A DNA stretch of 64,000 bases from Schizochytrium sp. TIO01 (lineage: Eukaryota; Sar; Bigyra; Thraustochytrida; Thraustochytriidae): assembly GCA_004764695.1 (NCBI GenBank), contig SMSO01000031.1:6877261-6941260 (forward strand). The letters are read 5' to 3'. Made by a program: the position numbers and the translations under genes. Below are positions 20,961 to 31,711 of this stretch, in pieces (position 1 is the stretch's first letter; every line of letters starts with the position of its first letter). The notes under the pieces are model-generated. The model was not told the DNA's origin. It saw nothing but the letters and a program-made list of their open reading frames with translations, and searched no databases.

Positions 20961-22511
20961 TTAGGCTTCGTGGTTAGTTTTGGTCTCGCGCAAAATGCGA
21001 GCCTGTTCGCAGAGCTTATTGATGAACGGCTTCACTCCTGCGGGGCTCAACATAGGGTCGTCAAGATCGCCATGGGCAACTGCATCCAGAGCAACAAGCT
21101 GATCTTCGGGATCAGCAAGGCTGGCATCGCGAACATCGCTTTCAAAAAGGGCACGGATGTTCTCAGCGTAGGCAAGAGCAGAACCAAGGGATTCCTCATC
21201 GGCAGGGTTGATACCGAGTCTACGTGCCACAACACTGGCCGTTTGAATCTGGGAGGCATCACTCAATATCTCCTGAAGACGCCATGCAAGAACGCGAAAC
21301 CTTGGGTCCTGAAAGCTTCTCACACCGGGACGGCGCGAGCCAATAGCACGGATTCCGTGCATACCTTGCATGTTAATAATGTTATCCACCTGACCAGCAA
21401 TTTGATCCCGGACCTGGTCAGACTCAATCGACCCATCTTCGTATAAAAGAGAGAATGCTGTAACTGATCCCTTACCTTGCAATGGGGCAACGCGCTCCAG
21501 GTAGCGATGAGGCTGAAAAAGCGAAGTTACGCGCTTGCCACCATTCCGTGCGGATTCAAGTTCTGCAAGCGCAGCGCCAACGGGGCCAAGGCTATCAATA
21601 ACAATGAGAACGCGCTCTCCCTCTCTTGCACGGTCCTCGGCCATTGCACAGGCAGTTGCAGGAGCTAAAGCCTGGATGGCCCATGGCTCACTGTTTGAAG
21701 ACGCTATGACAGTAGTGAAGTCAAGAGCGCCCAGGCCTTGTAAATCCTGATGCGTCCGACGGATGCCACTCTGATCAAGACCAGATGAAACCCAGATGCA
21801 CGAATCGATGCTGCGCTTTGAAGGATCAAGCTTTGCCTGGCGAGCCAAGAGGTTGAGCGCTATGTAGCGAAGGCCTCTAGGATTGTTACCAATCAGGGCG
21901 TTGCGTGTGCCATAACCAATGGGGTAAAGTGTATCGATGGGGAAAATGCCTGTGAACAACTGCTTCGTGACGCGATCCCGCTCCAAAAAAGTAGGTGCTC
22001 CATGCTTGGCGTCAGTATAGGCGGGCAGAGGGCATGGCAAGGTTTCTCTGGAAAAGTAGTCAAGTCCAACGGGGGTGGTGACCCGGCCAGGCATGTATAC
22101 AGGAGCTTTGAGCTCGCCATCAGCGCCTGAGAGAAGTTTTGCAGAGTCTCCAATCTTGATAACCTGTGAGTTCGGGGATCCCAAAGCAGCCACCTTGGTA
22201 ACTTGCTTCTCTAAACCCACAACATAACCTTTGAGGCCGTGGCTGCCCATTTCTACGATGCTGTTCAGATGGGCATTCTGCAAGCCAAGCATGGATACCA
22301 CTCCCTTTTCAATATTAATAACCTCGCCCTCATTACCAGGAAACTGCCTCTGGTAGCCAAGAATCTGCTCTTCAAGCGAGAACTCAAGCTCTTCGGAAGC
22401 AGTATGCTTTCGCTGCGATGACTTGGAGGAGAGAGGTCTTGCTGCCAACGAGCGGCCTCCGAGGCCACCCAAGCGGCGTGCCAGAGACGAAACTTGTGTG
22501 GAGATTATCAT
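20961..22511 (-). CDS. degenerate mitochondrial ATP synthase alpha-like protein (P-loop lost)
   Basis: This 516-residue protein is homologous over its length to the F1-ATPase alpha subunit. The first 35 or so residues are basic, serine- and leucine-rich and lack acidic residues, like a mitochondrial presequence. Framework segments are recognisable: GEVINIEKGVVSMLGLQN (beta-barrel domain), GLKGYVVGLE, FTGIFPIDTLYPIGYGTRNA (canonical TGIKAVDSLVPIGRGQRE) and the Walker B region VLIVIDSLG. The Walker A position reads IGNNPRGLR instead of GDRQTGKT, so Lys and Thr are replaced by Leu and Arg (214-215). The second Asp after the Walker B strand is Ser. The segment holding the alpha arginine that contacts the neighbouring catalytic site is shortened (INMQGMHGIRAIGSRRPG). 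It therefore probably does not bind nucleotide in the usual way. It could replace alpha in a specialised F1, act in assembly or have another role. The frame is long and intact, so it is not a pseudogene. Confidence 0.85.
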   Translation of the reverse strand: MIISTQVSSLARRLGGLGGRSLAARPLSSKSSQRKHTASEELEFSLEEQILGYQRQFPGNEGEVINIEKGVVSMLGLQNAHLNSIVEMGSHGLKGYVVGLEKQVTKVAALGSPNSQVIKIGDSAKLLSGADGELKAPVYMPGRVTTPVGLDYFSRETLPCPLPAYTDAKHGAPTFLERDRVTKQLFTGIFPIDTLYPIGYGTRNALIGNNPRGLRYIALNLLARQAKLDPSKRSIDSCIWVSSGLDQSGIRRTHQDLQGLGALDFTTVIASSNSEPWAIQALAPATACAMAEDRAREGERVLIVIDSLGPVGAALAELESARNGGKRVTSLFQPHRYLERVAPLQGKGSVTAFSLLYEDGSIESDQVRDQIAGQVDNIINMQGMHGIRAIGSRRPGVRSFQDPRFRVLAWRLQEILSDASQIQTASVVARRLGINPADEESLGSALAYAENIRALFESDVRDASLADPEDQLVALDAVAHGDLDDPMLSPAGVKPFINKLCEQARILRETKTNHEA

Positions 22512-23004
22512 ATCGCAAGGCTCAGCAGCGGAAGCCCTCGTACACAGACTTCACTCGACAAGCCCTTCCTTGGTCGCAAGGTGCGATGCAATTCGATGGG
22601 AAAAGCAAATGCAATGCGCTTTTGGATGACGATTGTCTCGCCGTGGCTAGCGCAAAACTCATATTGTATTAGTATGTTTTAAAATCATTCTATATGAGCA
22701 AAACTATATATTGGTAGTGACTAGACAGGGAACCTCTATCTTAGTAAATAATATTATGTGTGGCTTGTATTTAACTCTTAAAGACAATTTCTTTAATTTG
22801 GGAGAATGTTGAGGTAGAAAGAGAGATATGGACGTTGTGAAGACCATTCACGCAGAGCATTAAGAACGACTTGTCGCACGTGGTAGACGTGTATTTGTTG
22901 TTCTGGGGAGATCTAAAGGTGTGCAGCGTGAAGTTATCAGAGAGAAGATCACCTAAACTCATCGAGACTGGGCTGTCAAAGGCCGGCGTTTGCAGATAAT
23001 AATT
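22512..23004. promoter_or_regulatory. divergent upstream region of alpha-like and ASF1-like genes
   Basis: This 493-bp stretch lies between two outward-facing start codons and should hold both promoters. It is AT-rich near 22670-22800. No specific element can be named. Confidence 0.4.
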
Positions 23005-23707
23005 ATGGAGTCAAAGGGTTGCGAGGCCAAAGAAGGCCATGCCGAAGACCGAAACGTGAGAGAAAGTAAGCACGCACCTGCACTTGAGGAGGAATTCGCG
23101 AGACTTAAGGGCTTCAACAACAATGACGATGCAAGCGCTAGTGATGAAGAAGTGGAAATGATTCAACTTAAGGCCGTTGATTTCCTGGATGGTTCTGATC
23201 TGCAGCCTGTGTCGTCACCTCTGGCGTTTAAGCTTAAGTTTCGTGCTTTGCAGCCTCTGAAGCAGGCAACTTGGGAGGTCAAGGTAAGTCAAGCCTGAGA
23301 TATTAATTTGGCAAATGGATGATAAGATACAAAATTCCAATACACTTGTTACGTTTGCTTGCCGTCTTTGTATGATATAGGAATAGTCATGTCTAACGAA
23401 AGAACTTTAATGAATGATTTGCATTTGGGGATAACAGTACCTTGTGGACTGCGTGACGAAGCGGAACATTATTGTCCTCGGTCGTACTGAGCCATCGAAT
23501 TACATGGGAACTAGCACAATGGAATTTCGAGTCGACACAGTAGATGTGTCGCACATCAAGCCATCGCAGCTGTCCAATGCGGGTCTACTAATTTGTACTT
23601 TGCGAACTGGTCCTGAGCAAAATGAGGTGGCAGAGATCAAGATGGTGGTACAGGTAAACACACAGAATGGAGAATTTGTTCGGTGTATCTACAACCCTAT
23701 GGACTGA
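23005..23707 (+). CDS. small two-exon protein with ASF1-like beta-sandwich pattern
   Basis: Exons are 23005-23283 and 23438-23707. The 154-nt intron starts GTAAGT and ends ACAG, and splicing joins TWEVK to YLVDCV in frame, giving about 182 residues. The first 50 residues are polar and acidic. From about residue 51 (EMIQLKAVDFLDG) the strand pattern follows the histone chaperone ASF1: a long strand pair (LAFKLKFRALQPLKQATWEV), a loop ending in a conserved-type strand (NIIVLGR), then IKPSQL and a strand LLICTLRT, and the final GEFVRCIYNP that parallels the ASF1 block EFVRVGYYVN. Identity is low and typical ASF1 lengths of strands and loops are only approximate. It may be a divergent ASF1-fold protein rather than a chaperone. 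An alternative reading is an unnamed beta-sandwich family. The first ATG in frame was used as the start. Confidence 0.6.
23284..23437 (+). other. spliceosomal intron (154 nt)
   Basis: It begins GTAAGTCAAG and ends GGATAACAG. A possible branch-type sequence, TTTAATGAATG, lies about 20 to 30 nt before the acceptor. The first exon hits a stop soon after the donor, while splicing restores one frame with matching protein pattern on both sides. Confidence 0.85.
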
Positions 23708-24696
23708 AGTGAAATATAGAATTCACGAGTAAGGCCGCCGTCACCTGGCTTGCTTTGTAGTACAACTATTTTTACTGGCACGTATGTATGCAAAAGTAAA
23801 GATAATCTGCAAATTCCGAGAGGGGAAGTGGGCATGCCTAAAGCCAAGAATATTCAGTAGGGAAATAAAGAAAGATGAATTGCTCGCTGCTCTGCTAGCA
23901 GAACAACGTAATGGTTCTCTAGATATAATGCAAGAATATCAAGTCACGGTCACAATATACTCGTGCATTCTGAGCAAGCGTGTATATGCCAAGTCATCTT
24001 ATGGTTAGATTGTTCTGAACTGAATGAAGAAAGGGATATCAACTAATCAACTAAGCAATGAAATGAATGAATCAAAAGTTTTTGTAAAATCAGTAACGGG
24101 ACCGACTGTCGGGTGTGTTGTATTTAGAACAGAAGAGAGAAGACAACGCTTGCTGCTAATTTGATTTTTGCTTGTTTGTTTGTTCGCCTGCTCGCTTGCA
24201 AGATTGCTGACTGGCTGAGATTTCGTGAGAAACTGACTGACTGACTGACCTACTGACCTACCCGCTGGCTAACCGATACGATTGAGCATTTTGCCGGACC
24301 CGCCTCGTTTCATCCAGCACATATAATCCAAAAGTAGATAAGTAAAAAAAGAAAAGAGCCTCATGTAAAAATACCCTTCTCCACCTCCTATCCTTGACGC
24401 AAAGGTTCTAACTTCATCTTCCAATCCGGTCAGATCGGAACAAATTCCTCTGAAAATTCATCTGTCACCTTCAGGAGCACAATCCCGAGGCGATCAATTA
24501 ATGAATCGAGGTCATTCATTCCCTATGAGCTAAAAACTACGGATTAGGATATGACAAACTGAGATACCCACGTCTTCGGAGCCGAAACAGCAAACCAGAA
24601 ACCAGCAAAATAGCAGAGTAAGAAAGCAAATCTGCGAATCTGCAAATAATTTAGCAAACAAACCGGCGAATTAGCAAGAGCGTCTGGCTACGGAAC
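23708..24696. other. convergent intergenic region, no supported gene
   Basis: An open frame of 74 codons at 23784-24008 has no motif and no clear start context. The remainder includes TTTG/CTGACTGA-type short repeats around 24170-24255. Confidence 0.5.
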
Positions 24697-25095
24697 TTAG
24701 ATCTCGGCCATGGTCTTGTTGCCGCCGAAGTCCTCAGAAAGGTCTGGCAAGTCACGCTTGGCGAAGGGCGCGAGGGTCTCGGGCTGGCGGACCTTCTCGA
24801 CGTACTTGTAGAGGCCGGTAAGGAAGCCCACGCCGGCGAGCCACATGAGGAAACCCTTGAAAGTGCTGACGTTCTGGGCGTCAAAGTCCACGGTGGCCTC
24901 GGGTGCGACACCATCGTCCCAGATAAGGTCGTTGTGCTCAGCGAGCGTCTCCTTGGGCGCCGGGATACGCATGAAGGTCGGCGGGGGGGAGCCACCATGG
25001 CCACCGCGCATCATGGCGGCGCCGCGGGCGCGGGCGACGGCACCCTGGCTGCTGCGCCGGGCGCCAACGGTGGCTGCAATACGGGCCGCCTGCAT
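24697..25095 (-). CDS. probable complex I accessory subunit NDUFB8-like
   Basis: This protein of about 132 residues starts at the ATG 25095-25093. The open frame extends upstream to 25245 but that part looks non-coding. The N-terminus is rich in Arg, Ala and Ser without acidic residues, as in mitochondrial presequences. The middle has PAPKETLAEHNDLIWDDG followed by a VDFDAQNVS stretch, then one membrane helix (FLMWLAGVGFLTGLYKYV) and a short tail ending in DLSEDFGGNKTM. The order of acidic block, WDDG, single helix and matrix presequence resembles NDUFB8 (ASHI) of the respiratory complex I membrane arm. The assignment rests on pattern, so another single-helix inner-membrane subunit is possible. 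Codon use is strongly GC-rich compared with its flanks, consistent with high expression. Confidence 0.65.
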   Translation of the reverse strand: MQAARIAATVGARRSSQGAVARARGAAMMRGGHGGSPPPTFMRIPAPKETLAEHNDLIWDDGVAPEATVDFDAQNVSTFKGFLMWLAGVGFLTGLYKYVEKVRQPETLAPFAKRDLPDLSEDFGGNKTMAEI

Positions 25096-28000
25096 TCTGG
25101 CTTTCAACGTGTGATGGACGGGAGCGACGGAGAAGCTGCGGCGAGCGAGCGGACGTCGAGACGAGTTTGGCTCAGTGAGTGAGTGCGACTGTCTTGGCCT
25201 CTCTCTCCTTGCCTCTCCCCTCAATAGAGTATACACGAGATACAATACCGATATACCCTCAAATACTATACAGTATTGCTTTAACCTACTGTAGTGCTCA
25301 TGTTATAACGCACTCTACGGCCAAAAATAAGTGAACGAATGAACAATAAACAAACAAACAAACAAACAAACACAGACAATACAAATAAAATAACCTTCAG
25401 CTGTCTTGATGGCCAAATCCCTGTGTCGAGCAAGTGATAGCTAACCTGACTAACCAACCGACCCTAACTACAAACGCAGGTATCTATCTATCTATTATCT
25501 ATCTCACTCAAGCTACCCTGCACTGATGCTGCCACATAGTGAGTGAGTGATGAAGGTGATGTAACCTATCATCGCGAGAAGGCAGCAGCTGCTGTGCTTA
25601 AGGAACTCCTACGCGCACTAGGCAGAAGGAGCAACGGTAGGACACACATAGGGCGCGCTAGGAGGGCCTCGCTGCAGAGGCAGGGGGCGCACTGCTAGAG
25701 TAAACGGTAACCTGTGTGTGCTATACTAAAAGGTAGGAGGAGACTAGGACGAGGAATGGCTGCTTTTCCCTTCGTATTCATAGGAATGAATGCATTATCT
25801 ATTTCTATATCTTTCTTCTGTGATTGTTTGTTTGATTGTTTGTTTGTTTGTATGATGTTGTATGATTGCTGATCATGAATTCATCGAATTGGTGATTGAT
25901 AGCGAGAATAAATTCCATGGGACCTTCACCTCGTTTTGGGCTGGGTGTCGGCGATTTGGTGCTGGCCACAACCAGTGGTAAAATTAAAGCGAGTCTGAGA
26001 GCGTTTTGGCAGAATTTGCGATGGCGCGGATTCGGCTATTGCGATGCAGATGTAGTTTACATTTACAATAATCAGCACAGATTTGATGGCACTCCCATAT
26101 CAGGTGCGCCAATCGCTATTGGTTGTCGTAGAACTGTGCAAATCTATCGAAATCATAACCTGAATGAATGAATGAATGAATGCAAACCATCGTGCAGGTA
26201 GGTGGGTGGGTGTCTAACTAGCTAGCCAGTAGCTCACAGAATAACTTGGGAACAGCCAGGTATTTAGAAGAGAGAAGACTATAAATCAGAGCTGTGCCTG
26301 GGCAGTGGGGACAAAGAAATCAATAGCCAACAGCACCACAACGTAACAGAGAGAAATGGCTGCTCCCTAAATGAACACCTCTTGTGAACAGAACGAATAT
26401 TTTACTGCCGTTTATGCGACAAAAGCCACTGCAGTGTTTCGCCCCCACGGGAAGTCGAAGGATATGATGAAAGAGACACAGTCGTGGTAAGCTAGAATAT
26501 TCTAGGAGATGTGGACTCCCATCGTGGCGAGGCCGACCCTTGTACGGGTCACAATGTGATTCTTTGTGATTTCTGTGATACGATTGACCTTGAGCGTGAG
26601 CGAGTCTGTGCGTGGCATGGACATTTGAAGGTGCGATGCTTTGAGGCGGTTTGGGGCGTGGAAACTCAGGCTTCTTTGAAACGCTTTTAATACGTTGTGC
26701 ATAGGCTTGTGGGAGCTTGCGCTTCGCTCGAGAGGACTTGGGCAGCATTTTATGCGTGCTGCAATTCCGCGAAGCCATAGGACCACCTTATTACTGTGGT
26801 ACCATGATAGTGGGGAATAAGGGTGTATTACAGTGAGTTAAGGTTCATTTCGGTTGTGCGCAAGAAGTGATGAGTGGAGGAGCAGAAAGCATCGCAAGGT
26901 ACACATGTAAATAAATAAGAATAGGCCTTTACACAAATAGACGCTAGATAGATAGAAATGCAGATATCTCGTGAAGAGCTCTCTCGATGGACCTCTTGCC
27001 ATGGTTAGTGGATTGATTCGCTTCTTGTGTTTATTCTGGCTGCGTGTCCTAGTTTATCTGTGTTCTTATTTGATTTTATGTTCATTTATTTGTTTGTGTG
27101 GAGTGCTTTTCTCAAATCAGAGAGTTCTTTACTTTTCCGTTCACATGTAAATTAGGCAACCATTTCATATCATGGCAAAACTACTCTGGTGAGCATGTAT
27201 ATAAATGCCATGAGTTGACATGTCATGAAATGCTCTATTTTGACAACACATGTCCAGCTTGGAGTCTCTTCTCGCCATCGAAATTGCTTTTTTTCCATCT
27301 CAAGTGTATCGACAACCTGGTGCTGCAGCAACTGCAGCAGAGATTGCATTGCACAATTGATTGACTGACAAAATGTTGTGGTTGTAGTTGTAGCGAAAGC
27401 ATCATTTTGCCTTGCCATTGAAAGAAGAGGCAACTCTGTTTTCTGAGCCACTTCTTCCTTTTGTAATGCAACGCAGACTTCTCTCATTCTCTGCTTCTCT
27501 GTGAGAACCGTAGAATACTAAGCACTGACAGCACCAGTGGTAGTAGTATCTCTTGCGCAATCTGCTTTGGCATTGATAGCGATGTGGCAAAGACAGTCAA
27601 CTATCGCCGGTTCACCATCATCGGCCCTGTATAGTGGGCAGGCAGACATGACAATAAGCTTATTCACACCAAAGGTCTTTTGGCAAAGATTGAAATCGAA
27701 GGAATCTCGCGTTTCTTGAAGTTGATGTTTGCCTCTCTTTTCAATTTGTTTTGTTTGATCTTAGTTTGTTTTCTTTTCAAGAGAGTGAGCGAAAGAGAGA
27801 AAGAAAGAAAGAATGAAACAATAGAAAATCAAGAAAAGGCTACAACTTACTTACTATATGGGCAATGACTGCGAAGATTGAGGGTAAAAGCTGTGGCCCT
27901 TGCATTCAGACTATTTATGCACTGTGCGAGTTTCTCTGTGGGTCTGTGGCATACCTATTGACGGGGTCACTCTGCCTCGTGACCTCTTCAAGTTCAACCA

Positions 28001-29283
28001 CCACTGTCTATTTGAATGCCTCAGCTGCTCTCTCTGATTTGCTTCCCGCATCTCCTTCTTTTGACTTCAACTCCGATTTCTCTTCTCACTCTCCTTTCTC
28101 TCACTCTCACTAACTATGGTATTTCTCTAATTTAATTTTCTAATGATTGATTTATTTATTCATTGACAACATAAACATCATAAAAGTAAATCACCACAAA
28201 AAGTAAATTACCATATAATGGTCATAATAGTTTTCTTTGGGTAAGCGAGCTTTAACATCCGTTCGAATTCAAGGCTTCTTGTGTACTGTGTTTCTCGTCC
28301 CGCGCAGATTTCCTTTGCTTGATTGGAGATCCTCTCGCAAAATGCCTGCTGCTGAAGAATGCGTTTGCAGCTTCAACACAGTTTGCAGTCACCCGTGCCA
28401 TGAACGATTCGCGAATGCTTCATGGCTGAAGTCGGAGTTCTCGTTTCTTGTTTCTATTTTACTCTTCTCTTCTATTACTGCTACTAGTACTACTACTGCT
28501 AACGCCTAATCACCTGCCCATTCTATCTTTTATGATCTTTTCTCTTCTGTCTTTTTACGCGTAGAGAGAAGCATCGCGAGACTATGATTTCCTCTACCAC
28601 AGACGGTACGATGAGTTGGCCTACTGATTTTGGTATATAGGACCCTACCTCGAATGTCTTTTAGAGGTGGAGACTGCTAGCAGAGGTTATGTGACTGCTA
28701 TGCAATCAAATGAGTGATCGCCAGTGATTTTTTCATGATTTTCATCTGCAACAATAAAAATGGTAAAGGAGAAACTTCGAATGCGATCACTTCGATCATC
28801 ATTCGTCTCTGTACTTTTTGCGTAATAGCAGGCAGTGCTGCATGTTCGTCTGCGCGAATGAATGTAGGTTGCTATCTATTATGTGGGAGTCAATTCTATT
28901 TGCTGCGTGGTTAGGCGTGTTTTCTAGGTCATGCAACTTGAACAGATAGATAGATAAAAGCGCTTTGAAAGAAGGTGGAATAAGTTGACTTTTTCTTTCT
29001 CTCTTTCTTTCTTTCTTTCTTTCTTTCTTTTAAAAAACTAACACTTGCAAAATAATTCTATCTGTCTTCTGCCTTAGTCTTAGGGTTTGTGATAGCTGGA
29101 GGATAGAGAAAAATGTTGTTAATAGTAAAAATGTTAGTATAAAGTGGCTGGCTGTATGTAATCCACCTATTTTCTTGCCTGTTTTCTGCTGCTTTTGTGC
29201 GGCCGGCCCTTCCTTCAGACTCCGTTCGCAGCGCTCGCCGCCTCACTTCGAAGCCAGCCAGAGCTATCTAGCCCCTAGCCAGC
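25096..29283. other. 4.2-kb gene-poor region
   Basis: No gene is supported. It contains short microsatellites: AAAC near 25345-25372, TATC near 25480-25500, TTTG near 25824-25850, GAAT near 26158-26182 and TTTC near 29000-29031. A minus-strand frame at 26320-26778 starts with a lysine/proline-rich stretch but loses coding character and is not recognised. Small unrecognised genes, or exons of an intron-rich gene, cannot be excluded. Confidence 0.45.
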
Positions 29284-30555
29284 ATGATGCGTTCCGTGCT
29301 CTCCCGCGGCGCCTCCGCCGTCCGCGCCTCCTCCCTGTCCCCGCTGGGCTCCCGCGGCATGGCAGACTTCGTGCGCTCTCTGCCCCACTGCAACGTCGGC
29401 ACCATTGGCCACGTTGACCACGGCAAGACCACCCTGACCGCCGCTATTACCAAGGTGCTCGCTGAGGCCAACCCTGAGCACGCCACCTTTGTGGACTATG
29501 CCTCCATTGACAAGGCCCCCGAAGAGCGTGCCCGTGGTATCACCATCTCCACCGCCCACGTCGAGTACTCCACCGACGCCCGCCACTACTCCCACGTTGA
29601 CTGCCCCGGCCACGCCGATTACGTCAAGAACATGATTACCGGTGCTGCCACCATGGACGGTGGTATCCTTGTCGTCTCTGCCTCCGACGGCCCCATGCCC
29701 CAGACCCGTGAGCACTTGCTTCTCTCCAAGCAGGTTGGTGTGCCCGCCCTCGTTGTCTTCCTCAACAAGGTCGACCAGGTCGACGATGAGGAGCTCCTCG
29801 AGATTGTGGAGATGGAGATCCGTGAGCTTCTCGACAACCACGACTTCCCTGGTGATGACACCCCTATCATTCGTGGCTCCGCCCTTGCCGCTGTTGAGGG
29901 CCGTGATGACCCTATCGGCAAGGATGCCGTCCTCGAGCTCATGCGCAGCGTCGACACCTTCATCCCCCAGCCTGAGCGTGACCTCGACAAGCCCTTCCTT
30001 CTCCCCGTTGAGGACACCTTCTCTATCTCTGGACGCGGAACCGTCGTGACTGGACGTATTGAGACTGGCTGCGTCAACGCCGGTGAGGAAATCGAGGTCG
30101 TCGGTGGCAAGAGGCCCAAGATCAGCACCACCTGCACTGGTGTCGAGATGCACAAGAAGACCCTTGCCCGTGGTGAGGCTGGAGACAACGTCGGTATCCT
30201 TCTCCGTGGTGTCAAGCGCGAGGACGTCAGCCGTGGACAGGTCGTCGCACACCCTGGCACCATCACCCAGCACACCAAGTTCCAGTGCCAGGTCTACGTT
30301 CTTACCCAGAAGGAGGGTGGTCGCCACTCCCCTTGCTTTGATGGCTACTCTCCCCAGTTCTTCGTTCGTACTGCTGATGTCACCGGATCCGTCAAGATTG
30401 CCGATGAGGGCAAGGAGATGATCATGCCCGGAGATGACTGCCTCCTTGAGGTTACCCTCCAGAGCCCCACCCCGATGAACGAGGGACTCCGTTTTGCCAT
30501 GCGCGAGGGTGGACGCACCATCGGCGCTGGTACCATCGTCAAGATCCTCGAGTAA
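29284..30555 (+). CDS. TUFM: mitochondrial elongation factor Tu
   Basis: This 423-residue GTPase delivers aminoacyl-tRNA to the mitochondrial ribosome. The first 25 or so residues ([17 protein letters not shown]) form a basic presequence. All G motifs are present: G1 GHVDHGKT (residues 42-49), switch [10 protein letters not shown]3 [12 protein letters not shown]4 NKVD and G5 SAL. Domains II and III follow in full ([13 protein letters not shown], then the C-terminal [10 protein letters not shown]). The closest resemblance is to bacterial-type EF-Tu of mitochondria. Codons end very largely in C or G, much more so than in neighbouring genes, which indicates strong translational selection. Two ATGs are in tandem at 29284 and 29287, and the first was taken. 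Confidence 0.98.
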   Translation: MMRSVLSRGASAVRASSLSPLGSRGMADFVRSLPHCNVGTIGHVDHGKTTLTAAITKVLAEANPEHATFVDYASIDKAPEERARGITISTAHVEYSTDARHYSHVDCPGHADYVKNMITGAATMDGGILVVSASDGPMPQTREHLLLSKQVGVPALVVFLNKVDQVDDEELLEIVEMEIRELLDNHDFPGDDTPIIRGSALAAVEGRDDPIGKDAVLELMRSVDTFIPQPERDLDKPFLLPVEDTFSISGRGTVVTGRIETGCVNAGEEIEVVGGKRPKISTTCTGVEMHKKTLARGEAGDNVGILLRGVKREDVSRGQVVAHPGTITQHTKFQCQVYVLTQKEGGRHSPCFDGYSPQFFVRTADVTGSVKIADEGKEMIMPGDDCLLEVTLQSPTPMNEGLRFAMREGGRTIGAGTIVKILE

Positions 30556-31711
30556 GCGACGACGCTCTAACACAGCCCGATCGTTCAATAAATCACATAC
30601 AACCCGTACTACAAACATACAAACATACATACATCATACCACATACATACTTACATACATGCACCCAAAACCATATCCCCTCAACCTGCTGCTTCTGAGC
30701 GTGCCTGCCCTACGTATACCAACTCTCTCATCTACCGTAACAGACTCGAAAGAAATCTTGTCCTTGTGATTTGGTGCAAGATCTGTTCAAGATCACTGAT
30801 CGCACCCCTGTATCAGTTCACTCCTTCCTTCTTGTAAAACTTTTTTGCAGGCGTGCTGCAATTTCATGGGAGACTATGCTTCTCTTGTGATGTCGCAAGA
30901 TCTAACCATGATCATGTCATTCGTTCATTCTTGTGATTGTTTTCATAGGACTTCCTCAAGTGAAAGGCTGACATGTCAGGTGTTTCAATATTACACTAAC
31001 ATTTGTTCTTGTAAATCTGCGATTCTCTTTCACTGACGTTATGGTTTCATGAGAGAAAAACTAACTCCATTCAGCATTCTTATGATGGATGTGGTGCTTG
31101 ATCTGCTCAATTACGACACATATCTAATCGTGACTCGGTTTAGAAAGTATCCCGCCTAAATGAATGATCTCTATTTTATTTCACTTTATTCAAGTTACAT
31201 GGGCTGCATCATCATCTTTACATACTGAGGACTCCTTTCATTGATTGAGAGAAACTGATGTGATCAAGGCCATCATATATTATCTATTGAACTTTTCGTT
31301 GCTGGTTGTCAGCAGGATAATCAGGCAAGATATACAACGCGACTGAGAACTAACGGTTATCATCAAACTTACAGAATTCAGTTGCCTTTCAATATTGTAA
31401 AGTAAATCCTTCCTTGTAATTCTAGTCATAAAAATCCCAACCAATCCATGTTTTCTTGAGTGAGATGTTTCTCTCCAATTGGAGAAAGAAAAAGTAACTT
31501 TTACATTCACTGCATCCTGGCAGAACCCTTCTTCTGAGATGGTTGTATGTCCTTGCAAGCACACACAGAAAAGATAAATTCGTATCTCACACTTGTAGCC
31601 TCTCAAAGATGTCCCTTTGCTAAATAGTACCTTTACTACCCGCTCATTACTAACATTTTCATTAGTCAGAACTCCCCCCCACACATTGCATTGTAAGTGT
31701 GCTAACTTGGT
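30556..31711. other. intergenic region, no supported gene
   Basis: It starts with the 3' flank of EF-Tu, which has a CATA-type microsatellite at about 30617-30660. Beyond that the sequence is AT-rich with only motif-free short frames. Confidence 0.5.

Noticed and set aside
26320-26778. 152-codon minus-strand frame with a basic N-terminus
   Set aside because: Only the first 50 residues look protein-like. No family is recognised, and the rest has random-like composition.
29275-30630. 451-codon minus-strand frame across EF-Tu
   Set aside because: It is the exact antisense of a strongly codon-biased, unmistakable EF-Tu gene. Its composition (Gly/Val/Asp/Leu-rich, no motif) is what antisense of C-ending codons gives.
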